DNA of 64,000 bases, taken from assembly GCA_964494085.1 (NCBI GenBank), contig CAZBQJ010000002.1, positions 124,001 through 188,000 on the forward strand. Reading direction: 5' to 3'. Shown piece by piece: positions 53,653-62,129 of the stretch. The notes under the pieces were generated by a model. The model did not search any database. It had not been told where the DNA came from and was given only the letters and a program-made list of their open reading frames with translations. The stretch comes from CAZBQJ01 sp964494085 (GTDB taxonomy: Bacteria > Patescibacteriota > Gracilibacteria > UBA1369). The number at the start of each line of letters is the position of its first letter. Position 1 is the first letter of the stretch. The position numbers and the translations under genes are program-made.

Positions 53653-53658
53653 GCTTGG

Positions 53659-55851
53659 CTATTTGGTTTCCATCTTGAACACGAAATCCCAATCTGGTTC
53701 CGGCGGAAATAAAACACATTTTTGCGAACGCGCGGCATAGACATTGGCCAAATAATCACGCGGCCATTTGGACAATACTTCTTCGTTGAAAAACTTCAAA
53801 GCCTCGGCAAACTGTCGATTGAAATAAAGCGTCAGACCTTTATTGTAGGCTTGAATTAGAGCTACCTGGTCTTCTGACAATTGTCCCTGTTCACCTAGCA
53901 ATTCATAAATCTTCACAGCTTTATTTTTCCCTTTAACCTTGATCAAGTCTAAAAATCGGCATTCAAAGTGCTCTTTGATCGCCTCAAAAGTGGCTTCGGC
54001 TACCATCACCTTGGTTTGATATTTTTTATTGGCGCCTTCCAGCCGAGAGCCCAGATTCACAATGTCACCGATCACTGTATATTGCATATGTTGACTCGAA
54101 CCCATATTTCCCATAACCACCGGGCCGGTGGAAATACCCACGCGGAAATCAATTTCCGGTTTTTTCTCGCCGCCCGGAAGTGGGGCATCATTACGCCATT
54201 TTTCCAGTAATTTCGGGAGTGCCGCTCGCATTCCCAGGGCAGCTTTGGCGGCATTAATCTGGTGATTTAGTCCTTCAAAATAAGCCATTAAGGCGTCTCC
54301 TTCATATTTATCAACAATCCCGTCATTGGCGATCACCACTCCGGCCATTACCTCGAAATATTCGTTCAAGAGAGCCACTACCGATTGAGGTTCCAGGCCT
54401 TCCGAGAGGGTGGTAAAACTGCAAATATCAGTAAAAATCACCGTAATTTCCTTTTTCTCCGCCGATCTTTCTACCCCTGTCCGATCATTTTCCAAAACAC
54501 TTTTTTCCACCCCGGCATTGACATACTGGCCGAGCGCCCTGGCGACCTTGGTTTTCTGTTTAGATTCAGTCAAATAGCGGTAAGCATAACCAACAATCGC
54601 CGCCAAAACAATCGCCAACGGCGGATAAACCAGGTTTAGGATTAGGCCGCTAGTGCGGAAACTCAATGGGGCTGCCACCAAAACGTAAAGCAAAAGTAAA
54701 AGCGCTGTTCCCGGCAGCCCCCATTTTATCGTTAGGCCAAAAATAAGCAGCATAGTCAAAGCCACCAACAGGACAATCGTCAGAGCCTGCCACGGCAGGC
54801 TCTGATTGTAAAGCCATGCCCGGTCCAGAATAGTCTGGATGGCCTGAGCATGGATGGCTACGCCAAACATAGCGTTATCTTGGTCAATTGGAGTTAAATA
54901 ATTATCACCGGAATCCCTGTACCAGACGCCAATTAGGACAATTTTACCCTCTAAGAAACTTGGATCAAAGTTAGCAGGATATTTTTCATCTAATACATCT
55001 AAAAACGGAATATAGGTAATTTTATCTTGTTGGTAAGCATCATCAACAAATTTCAAGGTTTTAGCCGTGTAGTTTATCAACATTCGGGAGTTATCCAAGG
55101 GGATGTCCATGGTCTTTCCTCTTGTCAGAAGTGAAAGTTTATCCGCCGATATTTGGTAGCTGACATTTGCTAAACCCAAATATTTATTTACCAATTCTAT
55201 TGAAATAGCTGGATAAAATACATTCTTATACAGTAAAAGTGGCAAAGTATGATAAATGGAGCCGCTTAAGCCCGGCCAAACTCCATTATTTCCCACATGA
55301 TCCTTATCATACTGAAATATAGGATCCGGCTGGTATGGTTCTGTTCCTAAATCAATTATTGAATGATTGGGAGTGGATTGGTCCAATAAGGTCGAACTAA
55401 TAACAAATATATTATCATTAGCCTTTATCAAATCTGATAGAGCTTGATCTTCTGGGCTTATCTTTGCATCAATATATCGCTCTTTAATTTGCTCTGTAGT
55501 CATTGACGACAAGGCGTTTTGCAAATCTTCCCGACCGATGACATTACTTGGAGAACGGAAAAAGATATCCATTCCAATTGAAGATGGATGATGTTTTAGA
55601 AGATTAGAAACTACTTTTGCATAATTACTTCTCGGCCATTCCAAAAGCCTTCCCAGTACATGAACCGCATTACTATCAATCCCAACAATCACAATCGGAT
55701 GCTCCGTTGGTCTTTCATAATAAAGGAAATTACTCAGTTGTTCTTGACTCTTCTGCAGTGGATTTAGCCAAGCCAAAGCAATAGCTACCAGCGAGACCAG
55801 AATCCCCCAGCCGATAACACCAATTAATTGTTTCTTTTTGAGGGTAATCAT
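53659..55851 (-). CDS. CHASE2-domain adenylate cyclase
   Basis: Class III nucleotide cyclase, predicted to make cAMP. 730 residues: membrane helix (11-28), extracytoplasmic CHASE2 sensor (about 30-335; VIVGIDSNAVHVLGRLLEWPRSNYAKVV, then FLEGKIVLIGV), three helices (about 350-430), and the cyclase domain (about 465-640). Metal Asp residues are in VIFTDICSFTT and VDKYEGDALMAYF, and the transition-state Asn/Arg in YTVIGDIVNLGSRLEGAN; the Lys of DKYEGD and the Asp of VIGD indicate ATP rather than GTP. A short TPR-like tail follows. Its end is 6 bases from the convergent regulator gene. Confidence 0.92.
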   Translation of the reverse strand: MITLKKKQLIGVIGWGILVSLVAIALAWLNPLQKSQEQLSNFLYYERPTEHPIVIVGIDSNAVHVLGRLLEWPRSNYAKVVSNLLKHHPSSIGMDIFFRSPSNVIGREDLQNALSSMTTEQIKERYIDAKISPEDQALSDLIKANDNIFVISSTLLDQSTPNHSIIDLGTEPYQPDPIFQYDKDHVGNNGVWPGLSGSIYHTLPLLLYKNVFYPAISIELVNKYLGLANVSYQISADKLSLLTRGKTMDIPLDNSRMLINYTAKTLKFVDDAYQQDKITYIPFLDVLDEKYPANFDPSFLEGKIVLIGVWYRDSGDNYLTPIDQDNAMFGVAIHAQAIQTILDRAWLYNQSLPWQALTIVLLVALTMLLIFGLTIKWGLPGTALLLLLYVLVAAPLSFRTSGLILNLVYPPLAIVLAAIVGYAYRYLTESKQKTKVARALGQYVNAGVEKSVLENDRTGVERSAEKKEITVIFTDICSFTTLSEGLEPQSVVALLNEYFEVMAGVVIANDGIVDKYEGDALMAYFEGLNHQINAAKAALGMRAALPKLLEKWRNDAPLPGGEKKPEIDFRVGISTGPVVMGNMGSSQHMQYTVIGDIVNLGSRLEGANKKYQTKVMVAEATFEAIKEHFECRFLDLIKVKGKNKAVKIYELLGEQGQLSEDQVALIQAYNKGLTLYFNRQFAEALKFFNEEVLSKWPRDYLANVYAARSQKCVLFPPEPDWDFVFKMETK

Positions 55852-55954
55852 GAATTGAAGATAATCCTCTTATTGTAGCATAAAATGAGCAGTTGAGCCA
55901 AAACAGTTCACAAATCCTTAATAAATAATTTAAGAAAAATTTAACCTAACCTTA

Positions 55955-55982
55955 TTGACATAAAGATGGCTTTTGTTATGCT
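55955..55982 (+). promoter_or_regulatory. Strong promoter of the 60-residue peptide gene
   Basis: Consensus TTGACA (55955-55960), 16-base spacer, TATGCT (55977-55982), 44 bases before the ATG at 56027. Confidence 0.65.
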
Positions 55983-56026
55983 CAAAAAGCATTGAGGTTG
56001 TACCTCCAATACAGAAAGGCAATGTC

Positions 56027-56209
56027 ATGTCCGGACCGGGAAAGAATGATCGTTACTCTTTGAAGGATGCTGCTGCTGACACCAACAGCAGCAGTCGGGA
56101 GACCTCTGAAGCTTGGCACTTCGCTCGCGAAGATTGTCAAAATTCGGATCATCCTACCGACCAACATCTAAGTGAGAACTGGGGTCGCACCCCGGACAAG
56201 GATCGTTAG
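56027..56209 (+). CDS. Small hydrophilic peptide upstream of M16-like protease
   Basis: 60 residues, MSGPGKNDRYSL at the start, rich in Asp, Ser, Asn, His and Thr, with one Cys and two Trp and no hydrophobic segment. AGAAAGG lies just upstream. It has a consensus promoter, is followed by a 12-bp hairpin and then the M16-like protease gene, so it may be the substrate or precursor processed by it. This is inference; no family recognised. Confidence 0.5.
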   Translation: MSGPGKNDRYSLKDAAADTNSSSRETSEAWHFAREDCQNSDHPTDQHLSENWGRTPDKDR

Positions 56210-56244
56210 ATCCAGGGAGTGCGAAACCTCTCGTTTAGATCATC

Positions 56245-56276
56245 AGCCCGCCTACTGAGAACAAAGTAGGCGGGCT
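56245..56276 (+). terminator. 12-bp hairpin between peptide and protease genes
   Basis: AGCCCGCCTACT pairs perfectly with AGTAGGCGGGCT around an 8-base loop. No T run follows, so it may be a partial terminator, attenuator or mRNA-stabilising hairpin. Confidence 0.6.
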
Positions 56277-56289
56277 CAATCCACCCATC

Positions 56290-57198
56290 ATGATCTATTT
56301 TACTTACAAACAGGATCAGCACTTGTTAGCTCATTTTTTGGAGCATTTATTGACTGTCGCGTTATCAAAAGCTAATTTTTCTATTGGTAAATCCAGCACG
56401 GGGGCAGGTTATTCCTTCATCACCACCACTGAAACCAAGCTCGATTTGGGCCACTTGATCGGCCTAATCTCTGAAGAGGATTTCCATCAGCACAAAAAAT
56501 TAGTCATATCTGAGGAAAGTAGTCGGATTTTATATAGAAATCACATCTTCTCAAAAATCGTTTCCGATAATTACAGTTCTCTAAATAGTTTTTGGCATAA
56601 AATAGAAGAATTGGAGCAGTTAAATTTTTCTCAATTAATACAATTACCGGCTCTTTTTCAGTTACAGGAAATTAATAATCAGCAGGAAATTGAACAAATC
56701 AGTGCTTATAACGATCACTTTACCCCACCCGTCATCACCAGCGAATCAGCATCCCCTAAGCCCTTGGTGAGAGAATTACTGTACTATATTCCTTGTGACG
56801 GCTATTCCGAAGCTTTATTAATTTCCAGTTATTATCATCTATTGGTCAAAGCACTACGACAGCATAATTATCGTCAAGGGATCTCCTATCAGCTCAGCTC
56901 ACTCTTATCCAAGCCAGCTTCCAAAGGTTTACTGATCAGTTTCTCTTTTATCACGCAGTTTCCAGAAATTACTTTGCCATTAATCGCCCCGGTTGAGTTT
57001 ACCGATTTAAAATCCAATTTTTTGGAAGAAATTGAGAGGAAAGATCAGTCTTTTACTAGTTTATTCCAACAGAAAATTGAATGGGGAACAAGTTATGACC
57101 AGGAAACTTTGCTCAATTCTTTTGCTATTGAAAATATCAACTCAATTATTAGTAAAATATTAGCCAAGGCCGAAGTTTACGCAGTTAATTTCGGCTAA
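56290..57198 (+). CDS. M16-like (inverted zinc motif) peptidase-related protein
   Basis: 302 residues, about the size of one M16 half-unit pair without the rest. The inverted zinc motif HFLEH is at 15-19, and a downstream KLVISEESSRILYRN (about 70-84) resembles the third-ligand region (VVxEEI), though it is about 20 residues closer than usual. The remainder is divergent. M16 enzymes cleave peptides; several act on ribosomally made peptide precursors. It follows the 60-residue peptide gene by 80 bases. No clear Shine-Dalgarno. Confidence 0.55.
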   Translation: MIYFTYKQDQHLLAHFLEHLLTVALSKANFSIGKSSTGAGYSFITTTETKLDLGHLIGLISEEDFHQHKKLVISEESSRILYRNHIFSKIVSDNYSSLNSFWHKIEELEQLNFSQLIQLPALFQLQEINNQQEIEQISAYNDHFTPPVITSESASPKPLVRELLYYIPCDGYSEALLISSYYHLLVKALRQHNYRQGISYQLSSLLSKPASKGLLISFSFITQFPEITLPLIAPVEFTDLKSNFLEEIERKDQSFTSLFQQKIEWGTSYDQETLLNSFAIENINSIISKILAKAEVYAVNFG

Positions 57199-57232
57199 GA
57201 AAAGCCCCCAGCCAGCTAAGCTGGGTGGGGGC
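57198..57232 (-). terminator. Hairpin, terminator-like on the minus strand
   Basis: GCCCCCAGCCAGC and GCTGGGTGGGGGC pair with one mismatch around TAA; on the minus strand TTTTCTT follows. It sits directly after the M16-like gene stop. Confidence 0.5.
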
Positions 57233-57341
57233 GCTACCTCGATGTTGGGAAACAAAGAGGGTTTGGATTGGCTGAGGCACCTTCTCTACAGAAGAGCCTG
57301 AGTCAAAAGTTGTAATTAACTGAGAAGAAAAAGAGTACTCG

Positions 57342-57377
57342 CCCCACCCCGAACCTTGCGGTCCGGGGTGGGGTTTT
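57342..57377. terminator. GC-rich hairpin terminator
   Basis: CCCCACCCCG (57342-57351) pairs with CGGGGTGGGG (57364-57373), followed by TTTT. It lies between the convergent 56290 and 57435 genes. Confidence 0.7.
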
Positions 57378-57434
57378 CCCGGCTACCGGAAGAGAGCATA
57401 GAGGGGGACGCTCATCGACCGGGCCCAGCTAAAG

Positions 57435-59741
57435 CTAGGACTTGTTACGGCGGCGGGTGGCTACGAAAGCTACCATGAGCATATAGAAGAGTAGGGCGGA
57501 GTTACCACCCGACCCGACTGTAGCGCAGGAGCATCCGCCGCCATCGCCACCGCCGCTTGCAGAAGCAGTACCACTGTCACCAGCAGTACCACCGGTGTTG
57601 ATTTCACCGCCAGTACCACTGTCACCGGCGGTTCCGCCGGTTCCGCCAGCACTACCGCTACCACCTGATCCGTCCAGCTTGAAGGGAGCCTTGGTCACTT
57701 CGCCCGTGAGGACGTTGACCTCGACACCATAGCCGGCAGGAACTTTTCCAGGGGTCCCATCGATATCGATGGCGCCGATCGGCTCGCTGTTAAAGCTCAA
57801 GCGAATCGATCCTTCGGTGCAGCCGAAAGCGATGATCGGGTAGAGCTGCTCTACTGCAGAGTAAGTCGTCCCTTCCACACCGAGTCCGACACCACCAGCG
57901 TTGGCCTGGTATTTATTTCCGTTATCTACTACCTCCTCATGGCTAACCCCTTGCGGCGTCGCCACATTCGTAGTGCCACCCGTAGGCACCACCACGACAG
58001 CCAGTGTTTTACCAGCCGAAGCCAGCCATTTGATCTGCGTACCGGTTACGGCACCGATCGGCCAGTATTCACCGGAGCAGTTGCCTCCGGTGAAGTTGAT
58101 CAGCTGATCAACTCCACTGCCACCCTTGCTGCACGATCCACTGAGGTTTTTCACTCCCCAGTCGAACGAGCAGGCGCTGGTTACCACCATGCAGCTGTTG
58201 CAGGACAGAGTCCCGCTCCAACCCGCGCCCATTTCTGAAGTGCAGGTCTTGCTGCCGAGGTTGCTACCATCGCATTGCTCGCCCGTGTCCAGCATCCCAT
58301 TTCCGCACGTTTCTGGCGGGATACAGGCACTGGAGTTGAAGGTGCAGTCGACCTTACAGGAGAGGGTGCCGGTGTAACCGGAGCCCAGCACGCTATTGCA
58401 GGTTGCCCCGCCCAGCGTGCTTCCGTCGCAGTCTTCACCGCTATCGATCGTCCCGTTGCCGCAGCAGACGCCGCAGTCCCCGGGACAAGTCGCGCAGGTT
58501 TCAGAACCGTTACAGGTCGAGTCACCGCAGGTCGGTGGAGGAGGCGAACAGCTTCCCGTCCCGATGGTCGTACAGCTCGTACAGGTCAGGGAGCCGGTCC
58601 AACCGACACCCTTGATCGACGCGCAGGTCGCGCCACCGAAATCGCTTCCGTCGCAGTTTTCAGGTCCCTCCTTGATGTTGTTCCCGCAGACAGCGGGAGA
58701 GGTGCAGCTGGAAGTGTCCCAGCCGCAGGTTCCGGCATTGCACCCGAGGGTGCCGCCCGTGAATCCCATCCCGATCGTCGTACAGTCTTGATCGTTCAGG
58801 GTGTGAGCGACGTTGTTCGGATCGCAAGTCTCCGAGGAGCCGAGCGAAATGAACGAATCGCCGCAGGACGCGTCCTTCTTGGAGATCATGAAGGTGCCGT
58901 CGGACCGCGACAGGTAGAAAGTACCCGTCAGTTGCCCGACTGCGCCGTAATCATCTGTGTTGACCGCGTCGTTGACAGCGTTGTCCCAACCCATCACCCC
59001 CACGATCTTGGTTCGGCCACCCGAACAGGTGCTGCCGTTCCAGGTATAGCGGTAATGGTCAGAATAGTCGTAGTTGAGGTAGAAGTACTGGTTGACTCCA
59101 TCTCCGGCGATGCTACCGTTGGGATAGGAGTGCTTGGTCGGATCACTGCAGGCCGACAACTTGGTAGCCGTCGAACTGGCAATGTCGATCGAGTAAATCT
59201 GCGATTTGGTGTCGCCGACCTTCCACCCACCAACCAGTAGCTTGTCACCGCTTTGATCCAGGCCAATACCCAATGAAGCGTAACCAGTCATTCCAGCCAC
59301 CGACCAAAGGGCGCAACCACTCAGGTCCTTCACTGTCGCCAGTCCCGTGCACCTGTACAAGGCCGCCGGCGAACTGTCAATCAGATAAAAGGCCTTATAC
59401 CCTCCGCAGGTTTTCCCGGCAGGGCAGGTTACGATGGAGACATTGGCTTGCATGGAGGCGTAGCCTACCACACCGGTCATGTCCTGCCAAGTCGGGTTGG
59501 TCGCGAAACCATTCGTACTGGTCAGAACGCCGAAGGTACCATACGTCAAACCATCCCGCGAACTTGCTCCGTAGAGGTAGACCACCGGCGGGTAAGTTCC
59601 GGGCACCTCCACCACCGAGGCGACTACAAAGTCGCCGCCGGAGGAGACGGTCTGAACCGGAGCCGCGTTGGCCCGAGGGGACAACGCGAACAGAACGAAC
59701 AAGGCAGCCACGAAGGCCGCCAGAATGAGTTTAGCTTTCAT
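57435..59741 (-). CDS. Secreted Cys-rich repeat protein with MYXO-CTERM-like sorting tail
   Basis: 768 residues from the ATG at 59741 (AAAGGA upstream; a longer reading from 59825 would run through the promoter). Signal peptide 1-27 (cut near ANAAP). The N-terminal half (about 30-300) is beta-rich and probably a propeller. Next come Cys-rich units of the CGNG-x-D-x-GE-x-CDG type (at least four, for example CGNGTIDSGEDCDG and CGNGMLDTGEQCDG), like Myxococcus disulfide repeats. A Gly/Ser/Thr linker precedes a C-terminal Cys motif (CSC), a hydrophobic helix and RRRNKS, the plan of MYXO-CTERM sorting signals. The gene is clearly GC-richer than its surroundings, suggesting transfer. Confidence 0.75.
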   Translation of the reverse strand: MKAKLILAAFVAALFVLFALSPRANAAPVQTVSSGGDFVVASVVEVPGTYPPVVYLYGASSRDGLTYGTFGVLTSTNGFATNPTWQDMTGVVGYASMQANVSIVTCPAGKTCGGYKAFYLIDSSPAALYRCTGLATVKDLSGCALWSVAGMTGYASLGIGLDQSGDKLLVGGWKVGDTKSQIYSIDIASSTATKLSACSDPTKHSYPNGSIAGDGVNQYFYLNYDYSDHYRYTWNGSTCSGGRTKIVGVMGWDNAVNDAVNTDDYGAVGQLTGTFYLSRSDGTFMISKKDASCGDSFISLGSSETCDPNNVAHTLNDQDCTTIGMGFTGGTLGCNAGTCGWDTSSCTSPAVCGNNIKEGPENCDGSDFGGATCASIKGVGWTGSLTCTSCTTIGTGSCSPPPPTCGDSTCNGSETCATCPGDCGVCCGNGTIDSGEDCDGSTLGGATCNSVLGSGYTGTLSCKVDCTFNSSACIPPETCGNGMLDTGEQCDGSNLGSKTCTSEMGAGWSGTLSCNSCMVVTSACSFDWGVKNLSGSCSKGGSGVDQLINFTGGNCSGEYWPIGAVTGTQIKWLASAGKTLAVVVVPTGGTTNVATPQGVSHEEVVDNGNKYQANAGGVGLGVEGTTYSAVEQLYPIIAFGCTEGSIRLSFNSEPIGAIDIDGTPGKVPAGYGVEVNVLTGEVTKAPFKLDGSGGSGSAGGTGGTAGDSGTGGEINTGGTAGDSGTASASGGGDGGGCSCATVGSGGNSALLFYMLMVAFVATRRRNKS

Positions 59742-59790
59742 GGCTTTTTCCTTTCTTTTTCTTTCTCTGTTTGTCAAAGAACCTGCCTTA

Positions 59791-59819
59791 TGAATACCAC
59801 AAAAGGCTAGTCTTGTCAA
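59791..59819 (-). promoter_or_regulatory. Promoter of the Cys-rich surface protein gene
   Basis: On the minus strand TTGACA (complement of 59814-59819), 17-base spacer, TATTCA (complement of 59791-59796), 49 bases before the start codon. Confidence 0.65.
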
Positions 59820-59840
59820 TTCCAACTAAATGTGTTCTGA

Positions 59841-61154
59841 CTACTGCTGAATTACGTATTCCAAAGTTGAATTATCAGTAGGGACTTTTACCTGAATTGT
59901 CTGATTAAATGGGCCAGCCTGGCCTTCCGCACTGATGATATTGTCCTTACTGGCTGGAGGTGCTGAAGCCGATGGATTTAATAATTGTACTTGATATTCC
60001 ATATAGGGAAGCATATGCGCTTTATAAGTTAAATTGACCGCTGGATTATCAGTATAGGAGTCACAAGTACTCTGCCCCTCACAACCTACCAATGAAGAAA
60101 TAACTGATAAAGTCAAAGTTGGCTTGGCATAGTCACTAATAAAGTCCTTAACTAAATTTACCTGACCCGTCTCGAGGTTTTTGCCCACTGGAAAAGAATA
60201 AGAGCCGCCAATTGGGTAGGGCGAGGTCTTGGTATTCAATAATTCAAAAGTCTTAGTTGTATTTTGTTGAGTATTAAATTTGCCTTCATAAAATTGTGAG
60301 TCCCAATCATCATATCTTGAGACGTTAATGGATTCTAATGGATTTAAAGTAATACTAGATCCATCCATTTTACTCGCCTTAATCTGCCAGAGCATAAAGA
60401 CCTCGCCTCGATAGGGGTTCTTAGTAGTGTAGAGATAATCCATCTTACAAACTTTCTCCCCACTACCCTTATCCCAACAATTCAATTTCAGTCTTTTATC
60501 TTCCGCACAAAACTCCTCTCCATTTTCGCAGGGGCCGCGAACGCGTATTTTAATATCATCAATATTAACGGTGCCTCCGCTAGTATTCACTCCAAATAAA
60601 GGTATGCTCACTTTTTCTCCCACGTCCAATTTGCCCCAGTTACAAGGATGATCAAGCGCATCCGGATCAGGAATCACACCTTTGAATTCAAAGGTACCGC
60701 TCGTCGTTTTTGGCGGTTTCTGCGGATTGCATCCGCCAACAACTGGATTTGACCCTTCGCCATGCCAGGGGACATTGCCTGTCCATGGAAAAGGTTGAAT
60801 ATAAATTCCGTTCACTGTTGGCACAAACAATGAATTATTAGCGAGACCCTGAATTTTGAAATTGCCACCGCTGGAAGATCCGCTAGTATTCGCCCCCACC
60901 GCACCCTCTGCACTATTGGTCAAAGTTCTATTAACCCAAAGAGCCTGTTCTAAACCAGCTTCAGCATTATAATAAGCTGTCGTTCCTTGTTTGACATTAG
61001 CGGCTTGACGGCTGGAATCAGTAACCATTGTAGTTACGCCAATCGAAAAAATTACGATTACACTGATCAAAATAACCGAAAGTAAAATTGATAAACCGGG
61101 GAGTTTCTTTTGACCAGCTTTTTTGACAACTGTATTAGTTTTTGTTTTGGGCAT
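59841..61154 (-). CDS. PilX-like type IV pilus minor pilin/assembly protein
   Basis: 437 residues from the ATG at 61154 (a TTG at 61199 is in frame but lies in promoter-like sequence). A basic start is followed by one long helix (about 20-45: GLSILLSVILISVIVIFSIGV) and then the PilX-type segment with YYNAEAGLEQALW (family: F.AaEaGle.A). The rest is extracytoplasmic, beta-rich, with several Cys and Gly/Ser stretches. A minor pilin or surface protein is likely; no other pilus assembly genes are nearby. Confidence 0.75.
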   Translation of the reverse strand: MPKTKTNTVVKKAGQKKLPGLSILLSVILISVIVIFSIGVTTMVTDSSRQAANVKQGTTAYYNAEAGLEQALWVNRTLTNSAEGAVGANTSGSSSGGNFKIQGLANNSLFVPTVNGIYIQPFPWTGNVPWHGEGSNPVVGGCNPQKPPKTTSGTFEFKGVIPDPDALDHPCNWGKLDVGEKVSIPLFGVNTSGGTVNIDDIKIRVRGPCENGEEFCAEDKRLKLNCWDKGSGEKVCKMDYLYTTKNPYRGEVFMLWQIKASKMDGSSITLNPLESINVSRYDDWDSQFYEGKFNTQQNTTKTFELLNTKTSPYPIGGSYSFPVGKNLETGQVNLVKDFISDYAKPTLTLSVISSLVGCEGQSTCDSYTDNPAVNLTYKAHMLPYMEYQVQLLNPSASAPPASKDNIISAEGQAGPFNQTIQVKVPTDNSTLEYVIQQ

Positions 61155-61287
61155 TAATTTGCAGTTTTTCTTTATTTTAACATATTCTCTATTTGACAAG
61201 CTAGTGAGCTTTTCTAATTTAGATTTTATGATTGATAGTGGTAATGTTGTCCAAGCATTGTAATATTTCTCTTTTATTCACAAAGAC

Positions 61288-61818
61288 ATGGATGAAATAA
61301 AAAAAGTTATAAATGATTCAATCAGGTCAATAGAACAACGCGGTGTACAAAATCTGAATGCCGACTATCCATTTATGATGGCTAATAAAACAGCCTTTAA
61401 AAGTATATGTGATTCGTTAATTGCTGAAGCCAAAAAATTAAATATAGATTTTGTTGCCGGAATAGAAGCGACGGGTTTCCCCATGGCTGGCGTTTTGGCG
61501 TTCTCTCTAAATCAGGGCTTAATAATGATTAGAAAAGAAGGAAAGTTACCTGGAGCAGTTGTTTTGTCTGAAGAGTTTTTACTCCCTTATAAAAATGAGA
61601 AAATAAAATTAGAAATTCAAAAAGACATAGAGCTGAAAAATAAAACTGTTTTACTTTTTGATGAAGCAATCGATAGCGGCAATACTTTGAAAAATGCCGT
61701 GAAACTTTTATATAAAGCTGATGCCAAAAATGTGATTGTGCTTACAATAACCAACTATCCAAATTTAAGAGACATCGAAAGAGCAAAAGTGATTTCATTG
61801 ATATTTGGGGAATATTGA
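61288..61818 (+). CDS. Adenine phosphoribosyltransferase-like protein
   Basis: 176 residues. Type I phosphoribosyltransferase fold with GIEATGFPMAGVLAF and IRKEGKLPG (the APRT-like pattern GIEARGF ... RKKGKLP), and the PRPP loop LLFDEAIDSGNTLKNAV (family: VDDxxxTGGT). The first acidic pair of the loop is DE rather than DD. Adenine salvage is the most likely role. A TTGACA promoter for the next small gene starts right after its stop. Confidence 0.8.
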   Translation: MDEIKKVINDSIRSIEQRGVQNLNADYPFMMANKTAFKSICDSLIAEAKKLNIDFVAGIEATGFPMAGVLAFSLNQGLIMIRKEGKLPGAVVLSEEFLLPYKNEKIKLEIQKDIELKNKTVLLFDEAIDSGNTLKNAVKLLYKADAKNVIVLTITNYPNLRDIERAKVISLIFGEY

Positions 61819-61846
61819 TTGACATATATCTAAAAGTTGATATTTA
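61819..61846 (+). promoter_or_regulatory. Promoter of the 53-residue peptide gene
   Basis: Consensus TTGACA (61819-61824), 16-base spacer, TATTTA (61841-61846). Same -35 and spacing as the promoter at 55955-55982. Confidence 0.6.
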
Positions 61847-61879
61847 TTAAATGCCTTCACTTTGTGAAGAGAGAGCAAG

Positions 61880-61890
61880 AAAGGAGGTGA
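61880..61890 (+). promoter_or_regulatory. Very strong ribosome binding site
   Basis: AAAGGAGGTGA, an extended perfect match to the 16S 3' end, 4 bases before the ATG at 61895; it fixes the start of this small gene, which is otherwise easily missed. Confidence 0.85.
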
Positions 61891-61894
61891 TTTT

Positions 61895-62056
61895 ATGAAG
61901 AGCATTCCCTTGATTCTCGACTCCTTCGAGGAGGTTCAGGTTGGTAAGCGTGAAGGGGGATACAATCCTGACACGCAAGTATGGGAAGGGGATTCCAAGG
62001 ATCTGGCTGAGCAGGTGGAGTCCAGGCAAACTCACCATCGCGGCGAGGACCATTGA
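61895..62056 (+). CDS. Candidate graspetide (RiPP) precursor peptide
   Basis: 53 residues, beginning MKSIPLILDSFEEVQ, then GGYNPDTQVWEGDSKD and a C-terminus rich in Glu, Asp, Ser, Thr, Lys and His. The ATP-grasp ligase gene lies 73 bases downstream, and the acidic plus hydroxyl/Lys residues are the kind joined by ester or amide bonds in graspetides. The YNPDTQ segment resembles the Y(D/N)PxxQ leader element seen in SAV_5884-type precursors (recalled, not searched). Own promoter and very strong ribosome site indicate high expression. Confidence 0.68.
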   Translation: MKSIPLILDSFEEVQVGKREGGYNPDTQVWEGDSKDLAEQVESRQTHHRGEDH

Positions 62057-62070
62057 ACCCTACCTGAAAA

Positions 62071-62103
62071 TATGCCCTATTCCCGAAAGGTGAATAGGGC
62101 ATA
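62071..62103 (+). terminator. 12-bp hairpin between precursor and ligase genes
   Basis: TATGCCCTATTC pairs perfectly with GAATAGGGCATA around a 9-base loop, with no T run after it. Probably an attenuator giving much peptide mRNA and little ligase mRNA. Confidence 0.6.
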
Positions 62104-62129
62104 CCCTAAAGTATAAACTCTATGTAGCC

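Noticed and set aside
58275..59240. 321-codon open frame on the plus strand, antisense to the Cys-rich protein gene
   Set aside because: High GC makes stop codons rare; the product is Arg/Ala-rich low-complexity, while the minus strand encodes a protein with clear domains and signals.
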